From Pseudophaeobacter profundi (lineage in GTDB: Bacteria; Pseudomonadota; Alphaproteobacteria; Rhodobacterales; Rhodobacteraceae): a DNA stretch of 64,000 nucleotides. Within the stretch, counting starts at the first letter, position 1. Each line of letters begins with the position of its first letter. The notes beneath the pieces were generated by a model. The model saw only the letters and a list, made by a program, of their open reading frames with translations, ran no database searches and was not told where the DNA came from. Below are positions 45,262 through 54,591 of the stretch, one piece after another. The DNA lies in assembly GCF_029697505.1 (NCBI RefSeq), contig NZ_JARJEF010000002.1:1-64000 (forward strand). The letters are read 5' to 3'. A program made the translations under genes and the position numbers.

Positions 45262-46569
45262 TCAGGCCAGCATGACCATCGGGTTTTCCAGGTTTTCGAC
45301 AATTGCCTGTAGCAACTGGGCCCCCAGAGCACCGTCGATGACCCGGTGGTCAACCGACATGGTGACGCTCATCACCGTGGCGACCGTCAGTTCACCATCT
45401 GCACCAACAACGGGTTTCTTGGCGCCTGCGCCCACGGCAAGAATGCCGGCATGGGGCGGATTGACGATGGCGTCAAAGTTGTCGATGCCAAACATCCCGA
45501 GGTTGGAAATCGCAAAGCTGCCGCCTTGATATTCATGCGGGGCCAGCTTGCGATCACGGGCGCGGGTGGCGAGGTCTTTCATCTCGGCCGAGAGCGCCGA
45601 GAGGGATTTCATCTCGCTGTCCTGCAAGACAGGGGTGAACAAGCCGCCCTCGATCGCCACGGCCACAGCCACATCCGATGCCTTCATCTGAAGCACGCGA
45701 TCGCCGGCCCAGACGGCATTGGCCTCGGGCACCGCCTGTAGCGCCAGCGCCACGGCCTTGATGATGAAGTCATTGACCGAAAGTTTGACGCCACGGGTTT
45801 CCAGCTGTTTGTTCAACTGGCTGCGGAATTTCAGCAGCGCGTCCAGTTGGATATCACGGCGCAGGTAGAAATGCGGCACGGTCTGCTTGGCCTCTGTCAG
45901 GCGCGCAGCGATGGTCTTGCGCATGCCGTCAAGGGAAACCTCGTCATAGTCGCGCCCTTCATACATTCGGGCAACCATATCGGCAGAGGCACCGGTGGCG
46001 ACGGCTGCGGCCGCCGCGGCAGAGGGCTCCTTGGCGGCAGGGGCGGCTGGCGATGTGGTGGCTGTGGCGGTTTCTACGTCGGCTTTGACGATGCGACCGC
46101 GCGGGCCAGAGCCGCTGAGCTGTGCCAGATCAAGCCCCTTGTCGGCCGCGATACGCCGCGCCAGAGGCGACGCAAAGATGCGTGTCCCATCTGCCGCAGC
46201 AGGGGCTGCCGGGGCAGGGGAAGCGGGCGCCGCAGCGACCGCAGGGGCCGCTTTGTTACCCGCGTCGGCTGCGGGCGCAGCTTCTCCTGCCTTGGCCGGT
46301 GTCGCGCCAATATCATCGGCGCTTTCGCCCTCTTCCAGCAGCACTGCAATGGCCGTGTTGACTTTCACGCCTTCGGAGCCTTCGGCAATGAGGATCTTGC
46401 CAACAACACCTTCATCGACGGCTTCAAACTCCATGGTGGCCTTGTCCGTCTCGATTTCAGCAATGAGATCACCGGACGACACGGTATCGCCTTCTTTGAC
46501 CAGCCATTTGGCCAGGGTGCCTTCCTCCATGGTGGGGGAGAGTGCGGGCATCAGGATTTCTGTGGGCAT
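45262..46569 (-). CDS. pdhC: Pyruvate dehydrogenase E2, dihydrolipoyl acetyltransferase
   Basis: 435 residues: lipoyl domain with Lys43 in ETDKATME, an Ala/Pro linker, the E3-binding domain ([29 protein letters not shown]) and the acetyltransferase core with VDHRVIDG near the end. Transfers acetyl from lipoate to CoA. 14 bases after pdhB, with a good site upstream. No E3 gene in the window. Confidence 0.97.
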   Translation of the reverse strand: MPTEILMPALSPTMEEGTLAKWLVKEGDTVSSGDLIAEIETDKATMEFEAVDEGVVGKILIAEGSEGVKVNTAIAVLLEEGESADDIGATPAKAGEAAPAADAGNKAAPAVAAAPASPAPAAPAAADGTRIFASPLARRIAADKGLDLAQLSGSGPRGRIVKADVETATATTSPAAPAAKEPSAAAAAAVATGASADMVARMYEGRDYDEVSLDGMRKTIAARLTEAKQTVPHFYLRRDIQLDALLKFRSQLNKQLETRGVKLSVNDFIIKAVALALQAVPEANAVWAGDRVLQMKASDVAVAVAIEGGLFTPVLQDSEMKSLSALSAEMKDLATRARDRKLAPHEYQGGSFAISNLGMFGIDNFDAIVNPPHAGILAVGAGAKKPVVGADGELTVATVMSVTMSVDHRVIDGALGAQLLQAIVENLENPMVMLA

Positions 46570-46583
46570 GCTTCTCGCGCTCC

Positions 46584-47951
46584 TTACCGGTAGGTCACTT
46601 GTTTCACGGCGGCGACCACTTCATCGGTGGTGATCAGCGCGTGGCGTTCCAGGTTTGCCGCATAGGGCATGGGCACATCCTTGCCGGTGCAGGTCACCAC
46701 CGGCGCATCAAGGTAATCAAAGGCCTGCTGCATCACTTCCGACGCGATATAGCTGCCGACAGAGCCCTGCGGCCAGCCTTCCTCGACGGTGACCAGACGA
46801 TTGGTCTTCATGACAGATTTGATCACCGTGGGCAGATCCATCGGGCGCAGGGTGCGCAGGTCGATGACCTCGGCGCTGATACCTTCTTCCGCCAGCTTGT
46901 CCGCTGCTTCCAGGGCGTAGTGCATGCCGATCCCAAAGGAGACGATGGTGGCATCGGTGCCCTCACGCCAGATCCTAGCCTTGCCAAAGGGTACGGTGAA
47001 ATCATCCATCTTTGGCACATCGAACGAACGCCCATAGAGAATTTCATTCTCCAGGAAGATCACCGGGTTGGCATCGCGGATGGCGGTTTTCAGCAGGCCT
47101 TTGGCATCAGAGGCCGAATAGGGCATCACCACCTTGAGGCCAGGGATCTGCATATACCAGGCCGCATAGTCCTGGCTGTGCTGGGCCCCAACGCGGGCGG
47201 CTGCCCCATTGGGGCCACGAAACACCATGGGCGCGCCCATCTGACCGCCGGACATATACAATGTCTTGGCCGCAGAGTTGATGATCTGATCAATCGCCTG
47301 CATGGCAAAGTTGAAGGTCATGAACTCGACAATCGGGTTCAACCCGGCAAAGGCTGCGCCGGTGGCAATACCCGCAAACCCATGTTCGGTGATCGGCGTG
47401 TCGATGACCCGTTTGGGGCCGAATTCATCCAGCAGCCCCTGAGAGATCTTGTAAGCGCCTTCATATTCGGCGACTTCCTCGCCCATCAAAAAGACGTTTT
47501 CGTTGCCGCGCATTTCCTCGGCCATGGCATCGCGCAGGGCCTCGCGGACGGTGGTTTTGACAACCTCTGTGCCTTCCGGCCAGTCGGGGCTGGTGTCCAC
47601 CTCGGGTTGCGATTTGGGCGCGGCAGCAGCGACGGCGGCTGCGGGCGCCGCAGGTGCCCCGGCCGTTGGCGCTTCTTCCTGCGCCGCAGGCGCGGCGTCC
47701 AGGCTCTCGCCCTCTTCGACCAGCATGGCGATGGGGGTGTTGACCTTTACCCCCTCAGAGCCATCGCTGATCAGGATCTTGCCAATGATCCCCTCGTCAA
47801 CCGCCTCGAACTCCATGGTGGCCTTGTCGGTTTCGATCTCGGCCAGAATGTCACCAGAGCTGACAGTGTCACCCTCTTTGACCAGCCATTTGGCCAGGGT
47901 GCCCTCTTCCATGGTTGGCGACAGGGCGGGCATCAGAATTTCAGTTGCCAT
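46584..47951 (-). CDS. pdhB: Pyruvate dehydrogenase E1 beta with N-terminal lipoyl domain
   Basis: 455 residues. The first 80 form a lipoyl domain nearly identical to that of E2 ([17 protein letters not shown]), then an Ala/Pro linker and the E1-beta transketolase domain ([53 protein letters not shown]). A lipoylated E1-beta is known in alphaproteobacteria and distinguishes them from enterics. ATG 47951 begins the lipoyl domain, and the longer frame is discarded. 16 bases after pdhA. Confidence 0.97.
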   Translation of the reverse strand: MATEILMPALSPTMEEGTLAKWLVKEGDTVSSGDILAEIETDKATMEFEAVDEGIIGKILISDGSEGVKVNTPIAMLVEEGESLDAAPAAQEEAPTAGAPAAPAAAVAAAAPKSQPEVDTSPDWPEGTEVVKTTVREALRDAMAEEMRGNENVFLMGEEVAEYEGAYKISQGLLDEFGPKRVIDTPITEHGFAGIATGAAFAGLNPIVEFMTFNFAMQAIDQIINSAAKTLYMSGGQMGAPMVFRGPNGAAARVGAQHSQDYAAWYMQIPGLKVVMPYSASDAKGLLKTAIRDANPVIFLENEILYGRSFDVPKMDDFTVPFGKARIWREGTDATIVSFGIGMHYALEAADKLAEEGISAEVIDLRTLRPMDLPTVIKSVMKTNRLVTVEEGWPQGSVGSYIASEVMQQAFDYLDAPVVTCTGKDVPMPYAANLERHALITTDEVVAAVKQVTYR

Positions 47952-47967
47952 ATCTAATTTCTTCCCC

Positions 47968-48957
47968 TCAGGCGTAAATATCGGTCCAGAGCTCATCAAG
48001 CGCTGGCTCCGGGCTGGTGCGGGCAAATTCAGCGGACTGGTTGACCACTTCCTTGATTTCCTTGTCGATCGCTTTCAGATCTTCCTCGCTGGCATGTTTG
48101 CCAGTCAGCAGCAGGTCGCGGACCTGTTCAATCGGGTCGCGTTCGCTGCGCATTTTCTGCACTTCCTCGCGGGTGCGGTACTTGGCAGGGTCGGACATGG
48201 AATGGCCACGATAGCGATAGGTCTTCACCTCCAGGATATAAGGCCCCTTGCCTGAGCGGCAGTGCCCGACCGCGCGTTCGCTGGCCTCTTTGACCGCCAG
48301 TACATCCATGCCGTCGACGGCTTCACCGGGGATGCCAAAGGCGGCGCCACGGGTGTAGATATCCGGGGTAGAGGTTGAGCGCGCCTGCGCGGTACCCATG
48401 GCGTATTGGTTGTTTTCAATTACAAAAACCACTGGTAAATCCCAGATCGCGGCCATGTTGAAGGTCTCATAGACCTGGCCCTGGTTGGCAGCGCCATCGC
48501 CAAAATAGGTAAAGGTCACACGGCCGTTTTCTTTATACTTGTCGGCAAAGGCCAGACCAGCCCCCAGCGGCACTTGTGCCGCCACGATGCCGTGGCCACC
48601 GTAGAAATGTTTCTCTTTCGAGAACATGTGCATCGACCCGCCCTTGCCCTTGGAATAGCCGCCCTCACGGCCGGTCAGTTCGGCCATGACGCCATTCGGG
48701 TCCATGCCGCAGGCCAGCATATGACCGTGATCCCGATAGGAGGTGATGCGCTTGTCGCCGTCTTCTGCAGCAGCTTCCAGGCCGACAACGACGGCTTCCT
48801 GCCCGATGTAAAGGTGACAGAAGCCGCCGATCAGGCCCATGCCATAAAGCTGGCCTGCCTTTTCCTCGAATCGACGGATCAAAAGCATGTCACGATAATA
48901 TTTGGTCAGTTCTTCGGCAGAAACGTTTGGTTTCTTTGTGCTTTTCCTAGCTGCCAT
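47968..48957 (-). CDS. pdhA: Pyruvate dehydrogenase E1 alpha
   Basis: 329 residues with the ThDP motif [17 protein letters not shown](…)[18 protein letters not shown] and [19 protein letters not shown] (phosphorylation-loop region). Decarboxylates pyruvate with E1 beta. First gene of the operon, with GGGGGAG upstream and a promoter palindrome at 48986. Confidence 0.97.
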   Translation of the reverse strand: MAARKSTKKPNVSAEELTKYYRDMLLIRRFEEKAGQLYGMGLIGGFCHLYIGQEAVVVGLEAAAEDGDKRITSYRDHGHMLACGMDPNGVMAELTGREGGYSKGKGGSMHMFSKEKHFYGGHGIVAAQVPLGAGLAFADKYKENGRVTFTYFGDGAANQGQVYETFNMAAIWDLPVVFVIENNQYAMGTAQARSTSTPDIYTRGAAFGIPGEAVDGMDVLAVKEASERAVGHCRSGKGPYILEVKTYRYRGHSMSDPAKYRTREEVQKMRSERDPIEQVRDLLLTGKHASEEDLKAIDKEIKEVVNQSAEFARTSPEPALDELWTDIYA

Positions 48958-48985
48958 CGGTGCGGGCTCCCCCTTTGAGGCTAGA

Positions 48986-49016
48986 TAGTTTAGTGTTAAA
49001 CTAATTCATAGTTCAA
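48986..49016 (-). promoter_or_regulatory. pdhA promoter overlapped by a palindromic operator
   Basis: On the minus strand TTGAAC (49011-49016), an 18-base spacer and TAAACT (48987-48992). A perfect inverted repeat TAGTTTA-GTGT-TAAACTA (48986-49003) covers the -10, which suits a repressor site. The regulator is unknown. 49017-49203 holds nothing else recognised. Confidence 0.5.
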
Positions 49017-49203
49017 ATTGGCGCAGCTGGCGAGACATTTTGTAACGACCGGTCAATTCAGCGCATGCGGGCTGAGTATTGGCCACAGGCCCCATCCGCC
49101 AGCTGCAACACTGGTATCCGTGGCGGCATGGTTGCACGACGGGCAGGCCGGTTCAACAGCCGGATGCAATGGCCTTTATGTCAGGCGTCTGTAACGGGTG
49201 AGA

Positions 49204-49503
49204 TCAGCGAATGACGATTTCGTCAGACCGCAGCATACCCAGCACGGAGCGAGCCTGTTGATCCAGCAGATCAAGGTCCAGGTAGTTATCCGACAGCCGG
49301 TGGGTGAGGTTCTCTATTTCAGAGATTTCAAGGTTCAGGCGATCAAGATCCAGGCGAAGCCCATCGGCTTCGGCCTGGATCTCAACTCTTCTGAACAACC
49401 CGAAATCCCCCTGCACGGCGGCAAAGGTGAAATATGCGCTCAGCGCAAACGCAACGACAAAGAAGGTAAAGGAACCTATGGAAGGCGTGCTGCTTCGGGT
49501 CAA
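49204..49503 (-). CDS. ftsB: Septum formation initiator (FtsB/DivIC family)
   Basis: 99 residues from a TTG at 49503: one helix (about 10-30, SFTFFVVAFALSAYFTFAAV), a GDFGLF link and a coiled coil (about 38-75, LRLDLDRLNLEISEIENLT), then LDLLDQQARSVLGML, typical of FtsB. Part of the FtsQLB division complex. The frame is open to 49578, but the added residues are unlike the family. No strong ribosome-binding site, so the start is tentative. A CtrA box lies upstream. Confidence 0.82.
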   Translation of the reverse strand: MTRSSTPSIGSFTFFVVAFALSAYFTFAAVQGDFGLFRRVEIQAEADGLRLDLDRLNLEISEIENLTHRLSDNYLDLDLLDQQARSVLGMLRSDEIVIR

Positions 49504-49566
49504 TTGAAGTGCCTGTATGTTACTGCTCAAGTCTGTGTTGGGCCGGTTGTTCCTGCCTCTGCATTC

Positions 49567-49618
49567 TTTATGGCACAAGTGATTCGGTTTGTGAATCCCC
49601 TTTTATCCACAAGGGGAT
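49567..49618 (-). promoter_or_regulatory. Candidate ftsB promoter with adjacent inverted repeat
   Basis: Minus-strand TTCACA (49590-49595), 17-base spacer and CATAAA (49567-49572). Just upstream is a perfect inverted repeat ATCCCCTT-N8-AAGGGGAT (49595-49618) that may be an operator. From 49647 to 49845 nothing else is recognised. Confidence 0.42.
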
Positions 49619-49631
49619 AGAAAATTTTCCG

Positions 49632-49646
49632 TTAACGGTTTGTTAA
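49632..49646. promoter_or_regulatory. CtrA-type binding site
   Basis: TTAA-CGGTTTG-TTAA is an exact TTAA-N7-TTAA match to the CtrA consensus known from Caulobacter. The minus strand reads TTAACAAACCGTTAAC. It lies about 130 bases upstream of the ftsB start and about 75 upstream of the predicted transcription start. Confidence 0.65.
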
Positions 49647-49845
49647 GAGGTGGGGCGGCCAGCCCCGGATACGGGCTGGCCTGACCCTGTCCATCACGAC
49701 AGAACATATCGCTACTGCCTGCCGTCAACCGCAGGCGAAGGGCCGTATTCAACAGCATGTTGGCATGTTGGTAGGGGGGGGCAGGGCGGCGCAAGGGGGG
49801 GGCATGTCACGCAAGCGATGGCCCCAGCCCTTGCCCCACTTGGGC

Positions 49846-51036
49846 CTAGCTCTCCAGGGCTGCGACGCCGGGCAGCACCTTGCCTTCCATCCACTCCAGA
49901 AAGGCACCGCCCGCAGTGGAGATATAGGTGAAGTCTGCCGCTGCCCCAGAGGCATTCAGCGCGGCAACTGTATCGCCACCACCTGCCACAGCAACCAGGG
50001 CACCGGCCCGCGCCAGCTCAGCGGCCTTCAGCGCGGCGGCATTGGTTGCGGCATCAAAGGGCTCCAGCTCAAAGGCTCCCAGCGGGCCGTTCCAGATCAG
50101 GGTTTTGCTCTGCTCAAAAATCCCGGTGATGGTTTTGACGCTGTCGGGGCCTGCATCCAGGATCATGCCCGCTTCGGGGCATTGGTCCACCGGCAGGGTC
50201 TGATGTGGCGCATGGGTGGCAAATTTTTCAGCGACGACAATATCGGTGGGCAGGATGATCTTGCAGCCCTTGGCCTTTGCTTTGGCAAGAATTTGCAGCG
50301 CGGTCTCTGCCATCTGATGTTCGGCAAGCGAGTTGCCAACAGCAACGCCCTTGGCCACCAGGAATGTATTGGCCATGCCGCCGCCGATGATCAGATAATC
50401 CACCTTTTCCACCAGGTTGCCCAGAAGTTCCAGTTTGGTCGAGACCTTGGCCCCGCCAACCACGGCAGTGACAGGGCGCTTTGGCGCACCCAGGGCGCTT
50501 TCCAGTGCCTGCAGTTCCGCCTGCATGAGCCGCCCGGCACAGGCGGGTAGCAACCGCGCCAGCGCCTCGGTAGAGCTATGGGCGCGATGGGCGGCGGAAA
50601 AGGCATCGTTGCAATAGATATCCCCCAGCTCGGCCATGCCAGCGGCTAGCGCCGGGTCGTTCTTGGTCTCGCCGGGGTGAAAGCGGGTGTTTTCCAGCAG
50701 CAGCACTTCACCGGGCTGCTGCGCCTTGACGGCCTCACGGGCGGCGGGACCGACGCAATCGGTGGCAAAATGCACCTTGGTTTCAAAGGCGCGCTCCAGC
50801 GTCGGCACCAGCTGGTTCAGGGACAGGCTGTCACGACGTTCGCCTGCCGGGCGGCCAAAATGCGCCAGCAGGATCGGGCGGCCTCCGGCGGCAAGAATGT
50901 CGCGCACGGTGGGGGCAATGCGGCGGATTCGGGTGGAATCGGTCACCACGCCATCAACCAATGGGACGTTGATGTCCACGCGCACCAACACGCCTTTGCC
51001 GGCCAGGTCCATGTCATCCAGTGTTTTCCAGCCCAT
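49846..51036 (-). CDS. pgk: Phosphoglycerate kinase
   Basis: 396 residues: [58 protein letters not shown] and [11 protein letters not shown] are all present. Glycolysis and gluconeogenesis. Divergent from the cyclophilin gene at 51174. Gene neighbours do not form an obvious glycolytic operon. Confidence 0.97.
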   Translation of the reverse strand: MGWKTLDDMDLAGKGVLVRVDINVPLVDGVVTDSTRIRRIAPTVRDILAAGGRPILLAHFGRPAGERRDSLSLNQLVPTLERAFETKVHFATDCVGPAAREAVKAQQPGEVLLLENTRFHPGETKNDPALAAGMAELGDIYCNDAFSAAHRAHSSTEALARLLPACAGRLMQAELQALESALGAPKRPVTAVVGGAKVSTKLELLGNLVEKVDYLIIGGGMANTFLVAKGVAVGNSLAEHQMAETALQILAKAKAKGCKIILPTDIVVAEKFATHAPHQTLPVDQCPEAGMILDAGPDSVKTITGIFEQSKTLIWNGPLGAFELEPFDAATNAAALKAAELARAGALVAVAGGGDTVAALNASGAAADFTYISTAGGAFLEWMEGKVLPGVAALES

Positions 51037-51173
51037 GAGAGGCTCCTCTGTGCAGATATTCCGGGATTTTGCCCCGTTGTTTCAGCGCTTTTTAGCTGTC
51101 AGTCAATGCTCCCTTGGCAATTGCTGGCACTCGGCTTAACTATCGTTGCAAATTTTACCGACAGGAGGGCCCC

Positions 51174-51680
51174 ATGGCCGAGATCAAAGATCCAGAAAAC
51201 ACCGTCATCGTCGAGCTGAAAGACGGCAATGTTGTCATCGAACTGCTGGCGGACGTGGCCCCAAAACATGCCGCACGCATGAAGGAACTGGCCCGCGCCG
51301 GTGAATATGACAATGTCTGTTTCCACCGTGTTATCGATGGTTTCATGGCGCAGACCGGCGATGTTGCACATGGCGATATGGAAGATGGGTTCAACCTGCG
51401 CATGGCGGGCACCGGTGGGTCCGAGCACCCGAATCTGCCGGCCGAATTTTCCAGCCTGCCGCATGACCGTGGCACCCTGGGGGCTGCCCGTTCCGCAAAC
51501 CCGGATTCGGCCAACTCGCAGTTCTTCATCAACTTCAAGGACAATCATTTCCTCAACGGTCAGTATACCGTCTATGGCCGGGTGATCGAGGGTATGGAGC
51601 ACGTCGACGCCATCACCAAGGGGGAGCCACCCGCGAATCCTGATCGCATGATCAGCGTCAAGGTGGCTGCCGATGTTTAA
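51174..51680 (+). CDS. Cyclophilin-type peptidyl-prolyl isomerase, cytoplasmic
   Basis: 168 residues without signal peptide: VCFHRVIDGFMAQTGDV, GSEHPNLPAEFSSLPHDRGTLGAARSANPDSANSQ, NDFF-type core SQFFINF and LNGQYTVYGRVIEGM. AGGAGG decides the start at 51174. Overlaps the next gene, a periplasmic copy, by 8 bases. Confidence 0.94.
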   Translation: MAEIKDPENTVIVELKDGNVVIELLADVAPKHAARMKELARAGEYDNVCFHRVIDGFMAQTGDVAHGDMEDGFNLRMAGTGGSEHPNLPAEFSSLPHDRGTLGAARSANPDSANSQFFINFKDNHFLNGQYTVYGRVIEGMEHVDAITKGEPPANPDRMISVKVAADV

Positions 51681-52221
51681 GCTGGCCGCGGTTTTTTCCC
51701 TGGTTGCCAGCTCGGCGCTGGCCTCGGGGCTGGAAATTCAGATCGAGGGCGAAGGTGCCAACGGTCTGGTGAAGATCGACCTGTTTGAAGACGTCGCCCC
51801 CAAACATGTGGAGCAGATCACCGCGCTGGCCTCTGAGGGCAAGTATGATGGCGTGGTGTTCCACCGTGTTATCGATGGCTTTATGGCGCAGACCGGTGAT
51901 GTCCAGTTTGGCAAGATGGGCGGCGATATGGGCCGCGCCGGCATGGGCGGGTCCGATCGTCCTGATCTGCCTGCCGAGTTTTCGGATCGCCCCTTTGATC
52001 GCGGCATTGTTGGCATGGCGCGCTCGCAGAACCCCAATAGCGCCAATTCGCAGTTCTTCATCATGTTCAAGCCGGGTCATTTCCTCAACGGTCAATACAC
52101 CGTTGTCGGCACCGTGACCGAGGGCATGGATATTGTCGATGCGATCAAGCTGGGCGCAGGCGCCAATGGTGCCGTTGTCGGCAAGCCCGATGTGATGGTG
52201 AAAGTGACCGCCACCGAGTGA
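51673..52221 (+). CDS. Cyclophilin-type peptidyl-prolyl isomerase, exported
   Basis: 182 residues. A signal peptide (FKLAAVFSLVASSALAS) precedes a cyclophilin domain close to that of the upstream gene (VVFHRVIDGFMAQTGDVQF, ANSQFFIMFKPGHFLNGQYTV). The pair looks like a tandem duplication giving a cytosolic and a periplasmic isomerase from one transcript. Confidence 0.93.
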   Translation: MFKLAAVFSLVASSALASGLEIQIEGEGANGLVKIDLFEDVAPKHVEQITALASEGKYDGVVFHRVIDGFMAQTGDVQFGKMGGDMGRAGMGGSDRPDLPAEFSDRPFDRGIVGMARSQNPNSANSQFFIMFKPGHFLNGQYTVVGTVTEGMDIVDAIKLGAGANGAVVGKPDVMVKVTATE

Positions 52222-52280
52222 TGGCAAAACCACCGGCCCCGCCCTGTTGTGTCTAGCTAGGGCAGGTGGTGTACAGTGAC

Positions 52281-52313
52281 AAAGCCGCGCCAGGATTTCC
52301 TTGGCGCGGCTTT
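52281..52313 (+). terminator. Terminator between cyclophilin and RTX genes
   Basis: Perfect arms AAAGCCGCGCCA / TGGCGCGGCTTT, loop of nine, then GCTTTTG. Its A/T-ended stem could also stop the convergent RTX transcript. Confidence 0.82.
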
Positions 52314-52389
52314 GCTTTTGGTGGCCACCGCCTGCCCAGCCATCCCCAGCGCGGACCGTCGGCAATGGGGTGGGCCTGTCAGGCCAGGA

Positions 52390-53838
52390 TCACAACAGAA
52401 AGTTATCGGCGTCTTGCAGCTGCGCCAGGGTCATGTCTTCAACCAGGATTGTCACATCAGAGAAAGAAACAAGAACGTCATCGCCCTGCTGTGCAAAATC
52501 CAACTGCTTGAACCAAGAGGCACCGCGGCCGATGACAATCTTGTCCTGGCCAAGTTCAAAGTCGGAAATTGTGTCATTCCCATGCCCGCTGCGGAAGATA
52601 AAGAAATCAGCGCCAGAATCGCCAGTCAGCAGATCATCGCCGAGATCGCCGTTCAGCGTATCATTGCCGCTGCCGCCAAAGAGCTGATCCTGACCATCGC
52701 CGCCAACAAGCACATCGTTGTCACTGTCGCCGAACAACCAGTCATCCCCCTGGTCGCCAAATAACGTGTCCTTGCCGCTGCCAGCCAAGAGCCGGTCGGC
52801 GCCTTCGTTTCCGAACAGCTTGTCATTGCCCGTGCCGGCTTGAATCCGGTCGTTGCCATAGCCGCCTTTCAGGGTGTCGTTACCATTGCCCCCCCAGAGC
52901 TTATCCCGGCCGCCGCCACCATTGAGTAAATCACTGCCCGAACCGGCCTTCAGTTGGTCAGCCCCCTGGCCGCCAAACAGCCTGTCCTTGCCGCCGCCGC
53001 CCAGCAGCCAGTCGTGACCATCGCCGCCATCGAGGGAATCGTCGCCTTCATTCCCAAACAACACATCATTGCCCCGGCCGCCTGCTAGAGTGTCGTGGCC
53101 ATTACCGCCAATCAATTGGTCAGCGCCATCATCGCCATGCAACAGATCCGCACCGCTGCCCCCCATGATCGTGTCATCGCCGGTACCGCCGGATACGGTA
53201 TCTTTGCCTTCCCCGGCAAAGATGAGATCGTCGGCGGTCTGCGATTGCTGATCTCCGGTCAGGGTGTTCGCATAGGAGGTACCAGCTTGAACAGCAACGG
53301 TTTTGTCCTGGAACTGCAACAGCTCAACCGAATGGAGCACATCAACGCCATCAGCGGAATCCACCTGGATCAGTGATCCCACCTGCGAGATATCTGCGTC
53401 AGCATATCTGTCGGCAATAACAACCTGGTCTGTGCCCGTGCCGCCGTCGATGCTGTCATTGCCTGTGCCGGCGTCGATGGTATCATTGCCGCCATAGGTT
53501 CTAAAAACACTGCCCGTCATCATGTTGGAGATGATGCTATCGTGCCCATAAAGCATGGAGCTGCCGCCCAGTGAATCCAGCTGCGTGAAGCGAAGGTGAA
53601 AATCAGAGATAGTGTATTTGGTCGCGCCGTATTCGCTTACATAAATCGTGCTAAAGGTCCAAAGGTAGTAGCTGCTTGAGGAAAAGTTTCCCCGCAGCGT
53701 CATCGCCGCGCCGTTGCTGCCGGTGATGATCAGCGTGGTTGAGCTTCGGTAAGCCAGGACGGGGTTGGCAAAATCATCGTTGTTGAGAAAATCTGCGGTC
53801 CAAGTGCCGCTAGGGTCATTGATGACGAACTTTGTCAT
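52390..53838 (-). CDS. RTX calcium-binding repeat protein, likely type I secreted
   Basis: 482 residues. Residues 1-110 are a beta-rich domain of no recognised family. A short RTX block (115-137, GGNDTIDAGTGNDSIDGG) precedes a linker and the main array (about 200-412) of some two dozen GGxGxDxLx nonapeptides, which fold as a calcium-bound beta-roll. The C-terminal 70 residues (FIFRSGHGNDTISDFELGQDKIVI and the acidic end) fit a type I secretion signal. No transporter genes are near. Likely a secreted surface or matrix protein. ATG 53838 preferred over TTG 53853. Confidence 0.88.
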   Translation of the reverse strand: MTKFVINDPSGTWTADFLNNDDFANPVLAYRSSTTLIITGSNGAAMTLRGNFSSSSYYLWTFSTIYVSEYGATKYTISDFHLRFTQLDSLGGSSMLYGHDSIISNMMTGSVFRTYGGNDTIDAGTGNDSIDGGTGTDQVVIADRYADADISQVGSLIQVDSADGVDVLHSVELLQFQDKTVAVQAGTSYANTLTGDQQSQTADDLIFAGEGKDTVSGGTGDDTIMGGSGADLLHGDDGADQLIGGNGHDTLAGGRGNDVLFGNEGDDSLDGGDGHDWLLGGGGKDRLFGGQGADQLKAGSGSDLLNGGGGRDKLWGGNGNDTLKGGYGNDRIQAGTGNDKLFGNEGADRLLAGSGKDTLFGDQGDDWLFGDSDNDVLVGGDGQDQLFGGSGNDTLNGDLGDDLLTGDSGADFFIFRSGHGNDTISDFELGQDKIVIGRGASWFKQLDFAQQGDDVLVSFSDVTILVEDMTLAQLQDADNFLL

Positions 53839-53951
53839 ACCTGTAATTTCCAAGTTTCAAAAATTAACGTTAAATTATCGGGACCTTTTTAACACCTGGG
53901 TAGATGATGTAAAGACCAGGTGCTGCCTTGGGTTGTGCTGTCGCAGGCAAG

Positions 53952-53984
53952 CAAAAAGGCACCGAAGAGAGCTTCGGTGCCTTT
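53952..53984 (-). terminator. Terminator after the bactofilin gene
   Basis: Arms AAAGGCACCGAAG / CTTCGGTGCCTTT with a 4-base loop, then a T-run on the minus strand, about 45 bases past the bactofilin stop. Confidence 0.88.
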
Positions 53985-54030
53985 GATAACTTGATATCGT
54001 CTCTTGCGTCAGAGCCGGTCGCGTGTCGGC

Positions 54031-54591
54031 TTAGCCTTCGGCTTTGGCGGCGCTTGTGGCGGCCTTGACAGCGGCAGATGGTGCGGCGTGCGCGGCAGCT
54101 GGCGCTGCAGCGGTGCCTGCGGGCATTGCTTTTTTGCCACCGGGGGTCAGCGGGTCATCCTGACGTTGGACCGAGCCCTCAAAATGGGCGCCGCTTTCAA
54201 TTGCGATGGTCTTGTGGATGATGTCGCCTTCGACGCGGGCGGTGGCAGTCAGACGTACCTTCAGGCCACGGACACGGCCAACGACGCGGCCATTGACCAC
54301 AACGTCATCGGCAACAACTTCGCCCTTGATGGTGGCGGTTTCGCCAACTGTCAGCAAATGGGCGCGGATATCACCTTCGACGGTGCCTTCAACCTGGATA
54401 TCGCCAGAGGTTTTCAGGTTGCCTGCGATATGCAGATCCGAGCTGAGCAGCGACGCAGGCGGTTTTGCCTTTGGTGCTGCCGGCTTGTAATCGCCGGAGG
54501 GCGCAGCAGGCGCGGCAGCCGCTGGTGCAGCTGTTGGGGTCGCCTCGGCCTGCTTTGGTCCGGGCTCGTTGATTTTGCTCTTAGAAAACAT
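54031..54591 (-). CDS. Bactofilin
   Basis: 186 residues: Ala/Pro-rich lead, the bactofilin beta-helix core (about 50-145: SDLHIAGNLKTSGDIQVEGTVEGDI, GRVVGRVRGLKVRL, ARVEGDIIHKTIAIESGAHFEG) and an Ala-rich tail. It forms a nucleotide-free polymer at the membrane. Its start overlaps the end of the M23 peptidase gene by 11 bases, a pairing known to link bactofilins to cell-shape peptidases. Confidence 0.95.
   Translation of the reverse strand: MFSKSKINEPGPKQAEATPTAAPAAAAPAAPSGDYKPAAPKAKPPASLLSSDLHIAGNLKTSGDIQVEGTVEGDIRAHLLTVGETATIKGEVVADDVVVNGRVVGRVRGLKVRLTATARVEGDIIHKTIAIESGAHFEGSVQRQDDPLTPGGKKAMPAGTAAAPAAAHAAPSAAVKAATSAAKAEG

Noticed and set aside
44966-45529. Plus-strand frame spanning the cysE-pdhC gap
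   Set aside because: It contains both terminators and overlaps pdhC antisense; no ribosome-binding site.
46584-47951. Lipoyl domain of E1 beta as evidence of a novel fusion
   Set aside because: A lipoylated E1 beta is well known in alphaproteobacteria, so it is not new.
52600-53250. Periodic DNA repeats that look like a CRISPR array
   Set aside because: The period is 27 bases with degenerate units, explained by the RTX nonapeptide code on the minus strand.
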